Notes under the pieces: model-generated
Told to the model about the DNA's origin: nothing
Databases searched by the model: none
What the model saw: the letters and a program-made list of their open reading frames with translations, nothing else
Shown here: positions 42,901-54,900 of the stretch, in pieces
Position numbering within the stretch: the first letter of the stretch is position 1
Layout of the letters: each line of letters begins with the position of its first letter
Origin: Casuarius casuarius
Taxonomy: Eukaryota; Chordata; Aves; Casuariiformes; Casuariidae
Reading direction: 5' to 3'
Length of the DNA: 64,000 nt
NCBI GenBank assembly: GCA_003342895.1
Contig: PTFA01000024.1
Span: 7,128,580-7,192,579, forward strand
Program-made: the position numbers and the translations under genes

Positions 42901-45900
42901 ACGAAATTATGCACTAACAGTCCTCAAAACCATCCCTGCTCTTCCAAACTTAAAAAAAGGCAGGAAAATGCTTCAGATCAAAGTTTTTTTAATCTGTAGC
43001 ATGTGTTCTCTAAACTCTCTTATACGTGTAAAATGCTAATTCCGTTGACGTTTTGCCACCAACTTTAACAAGGCCAGAATATGAGCCTCGGCTTCCCCTT
43101 AAAATAAAAGGCATCTCAAAGTACCTTGCTGGAACAGGACCAGGAGGCTTAGCAAAAGGCTGGTTCAAGTCACACCATTCAGAGATTATGATAGCTCAGA
43201 CTGCCTTTACAAATGCCTTGGGCCTTGTGTCTGCCTTGTTCTACTTTCTCTTAGTTCTGTAAAAAAGTCTTGTTCTTCAGGCCTTGGCTAGAACCAAAGC
43301 ATATTGACCTGAAATCTGATCTTCAAGGATTTATCCTATCGATGACAACACAAGTCAGAAACAAGAGCAGCTGAATTGGTATTAAACATATTTAACAGTT
43401 TCAGCTATAACTGTTGTCGATAGTCATCACAATGCAGGTCATTTTCCTTCCAGGAAAATAAAAAAAAAATGCATATTCACAATAAAATTGCCATGGCATA
43501 GCTCCTTTCCCGTAAGTGCATTATGACTCTGCAATGCTATGGCTAATAGTAGCTATATAAGACACAAGATCTCCCTATACATATGCCAGGGGGTTTAGTT
43601 TGGCTTGCTTTATGCAGTTTCTGAAAACTTAGGCTCGCGATCAAAAAGGAATTAAGGTGCATCCCCAATATATTTGATTTCAATAGGAACTATGTGCCCT
43701 CATACATTCGTATAAGTAGATCTTAGCAAATGTAAACATCATTCAGTAACAGTATCCATATCCCAGGCAGTACAGGCATATTGCTTTCAAGCCTCTTTGA
43801 ATTTATTTCTCCATTTCAAATGCACATAAATGATAAATTAATACAATCAGTGCTTCACTTATTAAAGAACAGTTTTCAAAGAGAGGTTTTTCCAAACATA
43901 ACAAGCTAAATATACATCTACCATCACTAAGGTATTGAGAGGGTTTTTAAAGTTCTCTGCTCTGCTTCCATCATTTATTTTGCTTCATTACCTACCACTC
44001 TCATCCAGCTCAGGCAAAGAAACTCTGCTAGCTACCTTTGCTGACACACTGCTAGATACTGCTGCACTGAGAGGTGATGAACACTGGAGAGAGAGAGAAC
44101 TGCGGTCCGAAACGAACAGGGTTCCCCCTGCCCCCTTTCTTTAAAACGTAACTCAAAACGGAGAAGTAAAACAATTATTTGTTTTTTTCAAGTTTTTGTT
44201 ATGCAATGGTTTAAAATCTAGAATCTTGTTAAGCTGCTTCCTCCCTTACACTTTCAGCATAACAAAAACCAGAACCTGAAAAATCTGGAAATGCCATGCT
44301 AAAGTTATCAGAGGCTCGACTCCTGGGCCTTCGGCTTTCTCATTAGTATGGGAGGGAGTGGAAGTTTCTTAAAAACAACATATTTGAGACCAAAGCCTCA
44401 GATTCATACAACTGGGCTTCAGTTTCATGTATAAACCCAAAATCTCTCTTAAAATTCTTGGGTGAATAAAGAGAGAAAATCAGGGGCGGTGTTTTGCAGG
44501 CCCAACGCAGCACAAGGCTGAGCACCTCCTGAAGGGTGCTGCCCTCCTCCAGCACCTCCAAGGTCCCTCAGGGAGCCCCGTCAGTCCTGACCCACTGCAA
44601 GGACATGGGCTACAGCAAGGGATGCAAAAGGTTACCTGGGAGCAAAAAGAAACCGTCATGCATCAAATGGATATTTGAGGGGTTTTTAAAGCCTGGAAAT
44701 TACAAGACTGATTTTCATAACACTTACTTTCAACGTACCTTAGCCAACTACCAAGATCTTTAAAGGAAGATTAAGAAAAAAGATTCCTAAAAGGAGCTAT
44801 TGTATCACAACTGTCCAAATTCCCGTTAATAATTTGCAGCCTGATGCCTCCTACTTTATTGTATCATTCCAAATCACCAGAAATAACCTCTAAATCCAGC
44901 CAAGCCGTGCTGTCCTGCACTGCCGAGAGCAGCTTTCAGGAGGAAGGGGATGGGGATCAAGAAGCCTTGTAGACAGCTTTATATTATATTTAATCTACAA
45001 CAGTGTCTAGAAATCTAGAATGAAAGAGACCCAAAATACTAACATCACCGAGCTTCATATGATTTTAAACATGCCTTTTTTTTTAGCACAAGCTCACATG
45101 ACTTGTTAAATAATTTACTCTATAAATTACTTATCCTGTCTTATTTATTAACAATTCTAGAGTGCTTTATATAACTGCATTAGGAATTTACTTTGTGGTT
45201 TTGAAACGTACGCAATACACAATCACCTCTCTCCTTTACAAGGGAAGAGCTAAAAAGTCACCTACTATTTTGTTGGCAGGCAGTTCTTCCTGAAGCATGC
45301 CAATTAATTTCAAACCTCATTCACCTGAATAATCATAAGTCAACATACTAATGACTTGATACTAGAGCTGCTAAACTAGGCCACCAACATACTTGCACTG
45401 CAAGAAGATACTTCAATAGCAAGGACTATGAACAGTCACATACCCTGGGCGGTACGAACAGCACATTTTACTTAAGAGAAAATTTTTAGATCAGTCCTTC
45501 TAGAAAAAATCCTGGAAAAATTTAAGTGGCTTATTTACTATCCTATTAAGATTTTGCTCAAGTGATCTTGCTATGAAATGCTTATGCACCATTGTGCCTA
45601 CAGGGTATGGATTTAACACCATCTGTACGTTCATTTTGCCCTCACCAGTCTTGCTCTGACTGTGAGCTTCAGCTCGCCAATGGCTGATTTCATGATTTTA
45701 ATTCAGGGCCTCACTTTGGAGATCGGCTTCTCTCTAATAACCTCAGTACTACAAAACAGTTAGTGTGAACAAGCTCTGTTATGATAAGCAATCTTAGCAC
45801 AGGCACATGCCTTCCAGATCAAGTGCAGCCCATGTCAGCACCCTAAGCAAGGGGACAAAAATCCCATTTTATTAGAGGCTGAGGATCTCCAAAATACGCC

Positions 45901-48900
45901 TTTTACCCGCCAGAACACAAAAACGTGCAAAAACCACGAGGGAAGGAAAGAGCGAGGACGATGAGTAAGAAAAGCACCAGGCAGAAATATTCCTGTGCCC
46001 TCCCACACCAAGTTTCAGCAGCCGGGCCTCGCGGGCCTGATGCACAGCGCTCCGGAGGGCTTTCTGCTCCTTTCAGCCCGTCGGGACGGCGACCCACCGG
46101 GAATAAAGTAACACCTGGGCCGTTTAGGAGGGCCAGGGTTAAGCTCAAAACTGCCATTTACCTACGGGTGGAAAACGGTGTCTCGGTACCAAGTGGTCGA
46201 GAGGGTCCGACGCGTGGGATGGCAGCGCCATTGCTCCTGCCAACACCCAGCCGTCCTTCCCACCCCTCCGGAGCCGGAGGAAAGCCCTCGCGGCCCGTCC
46301 TCCTCCCCTCGCACCCTGCCTGCTCAGCGCCATCCACCTGGCCGGCAGCCAACCCTTTGCACCACCACGGGTTTCACCACCCTGACCTAGCCGTGCTGAT
46401 ATCCCACCGGCAAAACGCCTCGTGCAAATGGCCTTCTTCCCAGGTGAAAGTCTTGGCCAAATGCCCAGGGAGTCAGTGGAAGTTGTGCCTAGGATTGCAG
46501 GATCCACTCCAACCAAGAGCAGGGCAGAAGCGATAAATGAGGCGCCGGTTTCAAAAGGCATTCAGGAAATATGCAGGAATAGATTACTAGAAATTAAGTG
46601 TCTTACGCTCTTCTCACTCTCATTTATACCCGGAGTAATTCCACCGGAGATCAATGGAATTGTGCTCCTGCAACTACAGAGCGCATAACGGAAAAATCAG
46701 GCCTGAAGCTTCCTAAGCAAAACGCAATGCTACGGCCTCTCAAACTGGTTTCTTCCCTAAAATAAAGAAAGATGTGCAGTGCTGAAAAAGATGCATTTTC
46801 ACATTCTGTATCCACCGTATTAGAACAGCCTCCTTACGTATTTATTGTTTGCCGACTTCCCACAATGAAATAACATGACAGCTACAGGAGGCCAATTTTT
46901 AATTTATGCCTACAAACTAATTAAAGGGCTGTTCGTGTTTTATGTTGAAGTATGTTAAGAAAGACCATCTTAAATATGTGCAATAGCATCTCCCGAGAAA
47001 TCCATGACTCAAAAGTATTTTTAGACCACCAGACACAACAACATGCAGTGTCACAGAATGATACAGTAAAAATTGGAAAGAACCGTGAAGACAGACAGTG
47101 ATGCTGAAAAAAATACAGGGAAGAATAAAAATCAAAAGAATCAAGGCAAAATGACTAGACATGTTTTAAGTCGATCATGGCTGGCATACATATTTATGCA
47201 TGCATTTTTTCTCTGGCCTTTTAAACGGAGTTTAAATTCTAAGGGGAAATTGCTGAGTTACCTCCAAATTGAAAGTCCTGGATAATAAGGCTTGCAAAGC
47301 CTATAAATATGAGCAGTGATGCATGGCTCGAAGCAATTTTTTTTTTAATGAAGCAATCCACAGAATATTAAACAAACATCTGAAATGGTAACTGCTATAA
47401 CAACTCAGAAAGATTGTTTCATTCTCTTAGGTCCTGAAAACCTACTGAAGGTAGGCCGTATATGAGTAGCAGAAATGAACATCTCCAGCTCCTTCCCATA
47501 TATTACACATCCATGGGGAAATGCAGCAAACTGACTACAACAAACTGCAGAAAGGTAGCCCAAAGGCTAGAATTAATCTCAAGTCATACCAAATTTCATG
47601 GCATTTCTACATTGTTTCTAAAAGAAACTGAAGAAGAGGAGGAAGAAAGAGAAGGGAAACACTGAGAAATCTGTAGAGATTTGGGGGAAAATATTCCGGT
47701 ATCTTTTATATTAAAAATGTCATGGGAAGCAATCCAGAAACGGCAGGGGCTGGGGAAGATGGAGATGGACAAAACAGCTTTAGAGGGCTTTTTCCCCCCC
47801 CATCTGTCATCTACACGTCCAGTATGCAAAATTTTTGCTCAGCAAGAGTCTTTGCAGCTCTTCTCAGGCAAAAAAATATGTCGCTGTCACAGAGTGCAGG
47901 GCTCTCAGAGGATGCAGGGTTGGACGCAGAAAGCTACAGAACTCCCTCACCGAAATCGGCGGCAGGCAAGCAGGGATGGCGATGACACGCGGGTAGGGCG
48001 AGAAAACACAACTTCTTGCACCTTCCCCAGTGTTAATGAGGGATGCCTGATGCTCCGCGCCGGCTGAGAGGCAGCGCAAGGCTAATTCCCCCGCAGGCTC
48101 GGTAGCTGCTCCTTCCGGGCACCTTACGCGAGCGGGGCCGGCTCGCACGCTGACGGCCGGGGAAGGGGAGCTGGCTCGCTCTCCCTTCCACCGGGATGTG
48201 CTGCATCCCTTTTCCTTTAAAAGGAAGGGGATACAGAAGCGGCGAGAGGGGGAAAACTGCCACCAGAGCTCTCCGGAATAAACGGAGGGAAAGTGGGGGA
48301 AAGAAAGAAGAATCCTCCCCCGTTCGCCGCCGACGCGGAGCCGAGGTCTGGGCGGCGCGGACGCCCCGGCAGCGGCGGCGGAGCGGGGCGGCTGCGCGCT
48401 GCCGCCGTGCGCGGCTCTTTCCGCGCGGTACCGCCGGCCTGGAGCGAAGTGCGCGCCGCCCGCCTCGCCCTCCTCCCCGTCCCCGGGAAACCGCACCGCG
48501 GGCAATTACGATGCATCATCTGCGGGCTCTCGGGACCGCATCTCTGGAAGTCGAGCCCGAACCGGATCACGCCGGGCGCCCAGCTAGCGCATCTGCGCGC
48601 CCGGCAAGTGCGCCGCGGCGCAGGCAACTTCTCCGCCCGCCCGCCCGCCCGCCCGCCCGCCCGCCCGCCCGCCCGCCCGCCCGCCCGCCCGCCCGCCCGC
48701 CCGCCCGCCCGCCCGCCCGCCCGCCCGCCCGCCCGCCCGCCCGCCCGCCCGCCCGCCCGCCCGCCCGCCCGCCCGCCCGCCCGCCCGCCCGCCCGCCCGC
48801 CCGCCCGCCCGCCCGCCCGCCCGCCCGCCCGCCCGCCCGCCCGCCCGCCCGCCCGCCCGCCCGCCCGCCCGCCCGCCCGCCCGCCCGCCCGCCCGCCCGC

Positions 48901-51900
48901 CCGCCCGCCCGCCCGCCCGCCCGCCCGCCCGCCCGCCCGCCCGCCCGCCCGCCCGCCCGCCCGCCCGCCCGCCCGCCCGCCCGCCCGCCCGCCCGCCCGC
49001 CCGCCCGCCCGCCCGCCCGCCCGCCCGCCCGCCCGCCCGCCCGCCCGCCCGCCCGCCCGCCCGCCCGCCCGCCCGCCCGCCCGCCCGCCCGCCCGCCCGC
49101 CCGCCCGCCCGCCCGCCCGCCCGCCCGCCCGCCCGCCCGCCCGCCCGCCCGCCCGCCCGCCCGCCCGCCCGCCCGCCCGCCCGCCCGCCCGCCCGCCCGC
49201 CCGCCCGCCCGCCCGCCCGCCCGCCCGCCCGCCCGCCCGCCCGCCCGCCCGCCCGCCCGCCCGCCCGCCCGCCCGCCCGCCCGCCCGCCCGCCCGCCCGC
49301 CCGCCCGCCCGCCCGCCCGCCCGCCCGCCCGCCCGCCCGCCCGCCCGCCCGCCCGCCCGCCCGCCCGCCCGCCCGCCCGCCCGCCCGCCCGCCCGCCCGC
49401 CCGCCCGCCCGCCCGCCCGCCCGCCCGCCCGCCCGCCCGCCCGCCCGCCCGCCCGCCCGCCCGCCCGCCCGCCCGCCCGCCCGCCCGCCCGCCCGCCCGC
49501 CCGCCCGCCCGCCCGCCCGCCCGCCCGCCCGCCCGCCCGCCCGCCCGCCCGCCCGCCCGCCCGCCCGCCCGCCCGCCCGCCCGCCCGCCCGCCCGCCCGC
49601 CCGCCCGCCCGCCCGCCCGCCCGCCCGCCCGCCCGCCCGCCCGCCCGCCCGCCCGCCCGCCCGCCCGCCCGCCCGCCCGCCCGCCCGCCCGCCCGCCCGC
49701 CCGCCCGCCCGCCCGCCCGCCCGCCCGCCCGCCCGCCCGCCCGCCCGCCCGCCCGCCCGCCCGCCCGCCCGCCCGCCCGCCCGCCCGCCCGCCCGCCCGC
49801 CCGCCCGCCCGCCCGCCCGCCCGCCCGCCCGCCCGCCCGCCCGCCCGCCCGCCCGCCCGCCCGCCCGCCCGCCCGCCCGCCCGCCCGCCCGCCCGCCCGC
49901 CCGCCCGCCCGCCCGCCCGCCCGCCCGCCCGCCCGCCCGCCCGCCCGCCCGCCCGCCCGCCCGCCCGCCCGCCCGCCCGCCCGCCCGCCCGCCCGCCCGC
50001 CCGCCCGCCCGCCCGCCCGCCCGCCCGCCCGCCCGCCCGCCCGCCCGCCCGCCCGCCCGCCCGCCCGCCCGCCCGCCCGCCCGCCCGCCCGCCCGCCCGC
50101 CCGCCCGCCCGCCCGCCCGCCCGCCCGCCCGCCCGCCCGCCCGCCCGCCCGCCCGCCCGCCCGCCCGCCCGCCCGCCCGCCCGCCCGCCCGCCCGCCCGC
50201 CCGCCCGCCCGCCCGCCCGCCCGCCCGCCCGCCCGCCCGCCCGCCCGCCCGCCCGCCCGCCCGCCCGCCCGCCCGCCCGCCCGCCCGCCCGCCCGCCCGC
50301 CCGCCCGCCCGCCCGCCCGCCCGCCCGCCCGCCCGCCCGCCCGCCCGCCCGCCCGCCCGCCCGCCCGCCCGCCCGCCCGCCCGCCCGCCCGCCCGCCCGC
50401 CCGCCCGCCCGCCCGCCCGCCCGCCCGCCCGCCCGCCCGCCCGCCCGCCCGCCCGCCCGCCCGCCCGCCCGCCCGCCCGCCCGCCCGCCCGCCCGCCCGC
50501 CCGCCCGCCCGCCCGCCCGCCCGCCCGCCCGCCCGCCCGCCCGCCCGCCCGCCCGCCCGCCCGCCCGCCCGCCCGCCCGCCCGCCCGCCCGCCCGCCCGC
50601 CCGCCCGCCCGCCCGCCCGCCCGCCCGCCCGCCCGCCCGCCCGCCCGCCCGCCCGCCCGCCCGCCCGCCCGCCCGCCCGCCCGCCCGCCCGCCCGCCCGC
50701 CCGCCCGCCCGCCCGCCCGCCCGCCCGCCCGCCCGCCCGCCCGCCCGCCCGCCCGCCCGCCCGCCCGCCCGCCCGCCCGCCCGCCCGCCCGCCCGCCCGC
50801 CCGCCCGCCCGCCCGCCCGCCCGCCCGCCCGCCCGCCCGCCCGCCCGCCCGCCCGCCCGCCCGCCCGCCCGCCCGCCCGCCCGCCCGCCCGCCCGCCCGC
50901 CCGCCCGCCCGCCCGCCCGCCCGCCCGCCCGCCCGCCCGCCCGCCCGCCCGCCCGCCCGCCCGCCCGCCCGCCCGCCCGCCCGCCCGCCCGCCCGCCCGC
51001 CCGCCCGCCCGCCCGCCCGCCCGCCCGCCCGCCCGCCCGCCCGCCCGCCCGCCCGCCCGCCCGCCCGCCCGCCCGCCCGCCCGCCCGCCCGCCCGCCCGC
51101 CCGCCCGCCCGCCCGCCCGCCCGCCCGCCCGCCCGCCCGCCCGCCCGCCCGCCCGCCCGCCCGCCCGCCCGCCCGCCCGCCCGCCCGCCCGCCCGCCCGC
51201 CCGCCCGCCCGCCCGCCCGCCCGCCCGCCCGCCCGCCCGCCCGCCCGCCCGCCCGCCCGCCCGCCCGCCCGCCCGCCCGCCCGCCCGCCCGCCCGCCCGC
51301 CCGCCCGCCCGCCCGCCCGCCCGCCCGCCCGCCCGCCCGCCCGCCCGCCCGCCCGCCCGCCCGCCCGCCCGCCCGCCCGCCCGCCCGCCCGCCCGCCCGC
51401 CCGCCCGCCCGCCCGCCCGCCCGCCCGCCCGCCCGCCCGCCCGCCCGCCCGCCCGCCCGCCCGCCCGCCCGCCCGCCCGCCCGCCCGCCCGCCCGCCCGC
51501 CCGCCCGCCCGCCCGCCCGCCCGCCCGCCCGCCCGCCCGCCCGCCCGCCCGCCCGCCCGCCCGCCCGCCCGCCCGCCCGCCCGCCCGCCCGCCCGCCCGC
51601 CCGCCCGCCCGCCCGCCCGCCCGCCCGCCCGCCCGCCCGCCCGCCCGCCCGCCCGCCCGCCCGCCCGCCCGCCCGCCCGCCCGCCCGCCCGCCCGCCCGC
51701 CCGCCCGCCCGCCCGCCCGCCCGCCCGCCCGCCCGCCCGCCCGCCCGCCCGCCCGCCCGCCCGCCCGCCCGCCCGCCCGCCCGCCCGCCCGCCCGCCCGC
51801 CCGCCCGCCCGCCCGCCCGCCCGCCCGCCCGCCCGCCCGCCCGCCCGCCCGCCCGCCCGCCCGCCCGCCCGCCCGCCCGCCCGCCCGCCCGCCCGCCCGC

Positions 51901-54900
51901 CCGCCCGCCCGCCCGCCCGCCCGCCCGCCCGCCCGCCCGCCCGCCCGCCCGCCCGCCCGCCCGCCCGCCCGCCCGCCCGCCCGCCCGCCCGCCCGCCCGC
52001 CCGCCCGCCCGCCCGCCCGCCCGCCCGCCCGCCCGCCCGCCCGCCCGCCCGCCCGCCCGCCCGCCCGCCCGCCCGCCCGCCCGCCCGCCCGCCCGCCCGC
52101 CCGCCCGCCCGCCCGCCCGCCCGCCCGCCCGCCCGCCCGCCCGCCCGCCCGCCCGCCCGCCCGCCCGCCCGCCCGCCCGCCCGCCCGCCCGCCCGCCCGC
52201 CCGCCCGCCCGCCCGCCCGCCCGCCCGCCCGCCCGCCCGCCCGCCCGCCCGCCCGCCCGCCCGCCCGCCCGCCCGCCCGCCCGCCCGCCCGCCCGCCCGC
52301 CCGCCCGCCCGCCCGCCCGCCCGCCCGCCCGCCCGCCCGCCCGCCCGCCCGCCCGCCCGCCCGCCCGCCCGCCCGCCCGCCCGCCCGCCCGCCCGCCCGC
52401 CCGCCCGCCCGCCCGCCCGCCCGCCCGCCCGCCCGCCCGCCCGCCCGCCCGCCCGCCCGCCCGCCCGCCCGCCCGCCCGCCCGCCCGCCCGCCCGCCCGC
52501 CCGCCCGCCCGCCCGCCCGCCCGCCCGCCCGCCCGCCCGCCCGCCCGCCCGCCCGCCCGCCCGCCCGCCCGCCCGCCCGCCCGCCCGCCCGCCCGCCCGC
52601 CCGCCCGCCCGCCCGCCCGCCCGCCCGCCCGCCCGCCCGCCCGCCCGCCCGCCCGCCCGCCCGCCCGCCCGCCCGCCCGCCCGCCCGCCCGCCCGCCCGC
52701 CCGCCCGCCCGCCCGCCCGCCCGCCCGCCCGCCCGCCCGCCCGCCCGCCCGCCCGCCCGCCCGCCCGCCCGCCCGCCCGCCCGCCCGCCCGCCCGCCCGC
52801 CCGCCCGCCCGCCCGCCCGCCCGCCCGCCCGCCCGCCCGCCCGCCCGCCCGCCCGCCCGCCCGCCCGCCCGCCCGCCCGCCCGCCCGCCCGCCCGCCCGC
52901 CCGCCCGCCCGCCCGCCCGCCCGCCCGCCCGCCCGCCCGCCCGCCCGCCCGCCCGCCCGCCCGCCCGCCCGCCCGCCCGCCCGCCCGCCCGCCCGCCCGC
53001 CCGCCCGCCCGCCCGCCCGCCCGCCCGCCCGCCCGCCCGCCCGCCCGCCCGCCCGCCCGCCCGCCCGCCCGCCCGCCCGCCCGCCCGCCCGCCCGCCCGC
53101 CCGCCCGCCCGCCCGCCCGCCCGCCCGCCCGCCCGCCCGCCCGCCCGCCCGCCCGCCCGCCCGCCCGCCCGCCCGCCCGCCCGCCCGCCCGCCCGCCCGC
53201 CCGCCCGCCCGCCCGCCCGCCCGCCCGCCCGCCCGCCCGCCCGCCCGCCCGCCCGCCCGCCCGCCCGCCCGCCCGCCCGCCCGCCCGCCCGCCCGCCCGC
53301 CCGCCCGCCCGCCCGCCCGCCCGCCCGCCCGCCCGCCCGCCCGCCCGCCCGCCCGCCCGCCCGCCCGCCCGCCCGCCCGCCCGCCCGCCCGCCCGCCCGC
53401 CCGCCCGCCCGCCCGCCCGCCCGCCCGCCCGCCCGCCCGCCCGCCCGCCCGCCCGCCCGCCCGCCCGCCCGCCCGCCCGCCCGCCCGCCCGCCCGCCCGC
53501 CCGCCCGCCCGCCCGCCCGCCCGCCCGCCCGCCCGCCCGCCCGCCCGCCCGCCCGCCCGCCCGCCCGCCCGCCCGCCCGCCCGCCCGCCCGCCCGCCCGC
53601 CCGCCCGCCCGCCCGCCCGCCCGCCCGCCCGCCCGCCCGCCCGCCCGCCCGCCCGCCCGCCCGCCCGCCCGCCCGCCCGCCCGCCCGCCCGCCCGCCCGC
53701 CCGCCCGCCCGCCCGCCCGCCCGCCCGCCCGCCCGCCCGCCCGCCCGCCCGCCCGCCCGCCCGCCCGCCCGCCCGCCCGCCCGCCCGCCCGCCCGCCCGC
53801 CCGCCCGCCCGCCCGCCCGCCCGCCCGCCCGCCCGCCCGCCCGCCCGCCCGCCCGCCCGCCCGCCCGCCCGCCCGCCCGCCCGCCCGCCCGCCCGCCCGC
53901 CCGCCCGCCCGCCCGCCCGCCCGCCCGCCCGCCCGCCCGCCCGCCCGCCCGCCCGCCCGCCCGCCCGCCCGCCCGCCCGCCCGCCCGCCCGCCCGCCCGC
54001 CCGCCCGCCCGCCCGCCCGCCCGCCCGCCCGCCCGCCCGCCCGCCCGCCCGCCCGCCCGCCCGCCCGCCCGCCCGCCCGCCCGCCCGCCCGCCCGCCCGC
54101 CCGCCCGCCCGCCCGCCCGCCCGCCCGCCCGCCCGCCCGCCCGCCCGCCCGCCCGCCCGCCCGCCCGCCCGCCCGCCCGCCCGCCCGCCCGCCCGCCCGC
54201 CCGCCCGCCCGCCCGCCCGCCCGCCCGCCCGCCCGCCCGCCCGCCCGCCCGCCCGCCCGCCCGCCCGCCCGCCCGCCCGCCCGCCCGCCCGCCCGCCCGC
54301 CCGCCCGCCCGCCCGCCCGCCCGCCCGCCCGCCCGCCCGCCCGCCCGCCCGCCCGCCCGCCCGCCCGCCCGCCCGCCCGCCCGCCCGCCCGCCCGCCCGC
54401 CCGCCCGCCCGCCCGCCCGCCCGCCCGCCCGCCCGCCCGCCCGCCCGCCCGCCCGCCCGCCCGCCCGCCCGCCCGCCCGCCCGCCCGCCCGCCCGCCCGC
54501 CCGCCCGCCCGCCCGCCCGCCCGCCCGCCCGCCCGCCCGCCCGCCCGCCCGCCCGCCCGCCCGCCCGCCCGCCCGCCCGCCCGCCCGCCCGCCCGCCCGC
54601 CCGCCCGCCCGCCCGCCCGCCCGCCCGCCCGCCCGCCCGCCCGCCCGCCCGCCCGCCCGCCCGCCCGCCCGCCCGCCCGCCCGCCCGCCCGCCCGCCCGC
54701 CCGCCCGCCCGCCCGCCCGCCCGCCCGCCCGCCCGCCCGCCCGCCCGCCCGCCCGCCCGCCCGCCCGCCCGCCCGCCCGCCCGCCCGCCCGCCCGCCCGC
54801 CCGCCCGCCCGCCCGCCCGCCCGCCCGCCCGCCCGCCCGCCCGCCCGCCCGCCCGCCCGCCCGCCCGCCCGCCCGCCCGCCCGCCCGCCCGCCCGCCCGC

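Larger units (their letters stand above)
32355..48632 (-). other. NTRK2 intron 1, portion downstream of the (CCCG)n array
   Basis: About 16 kb of intron 1 left of the tetranucleotide array. Apart from the repeats listed separately it is mostly AT-rich, with an A20 run at 37046-37065, an A/G tract at about 41317-41351, a C/T-rich block at about 38.9-40.8 kb and a G+C- and CpG-elevated patch at about 45.95-46.4 kb. No coding exon was recognised. The whole first intron spans 32355-58873, of which the array is about 38%. Confidence 0.8.

Noticed and set aside
45925..46561. Overlapping open frames of 140-200 codons on both strands near 46 kb
   Set aside because: GC-rich sequence lacks stop codons by chance. 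No domain, no conserved motif and no splice context fitting NTRK2.
46917..47162. Possible CR1 remnant near TCACAGAATGATACAG
   Set aside because: Only a short stretch resembles the CR1 wording 'TCACAGAATCACAGAATGG'; flanks do not follow, so I do not call it.
47864..48627. Arg/Ala/Pro-rich open frames at the CpG island shore
   Set aside because: Composition-driven frames on both strands at once with no recognisable protein family.
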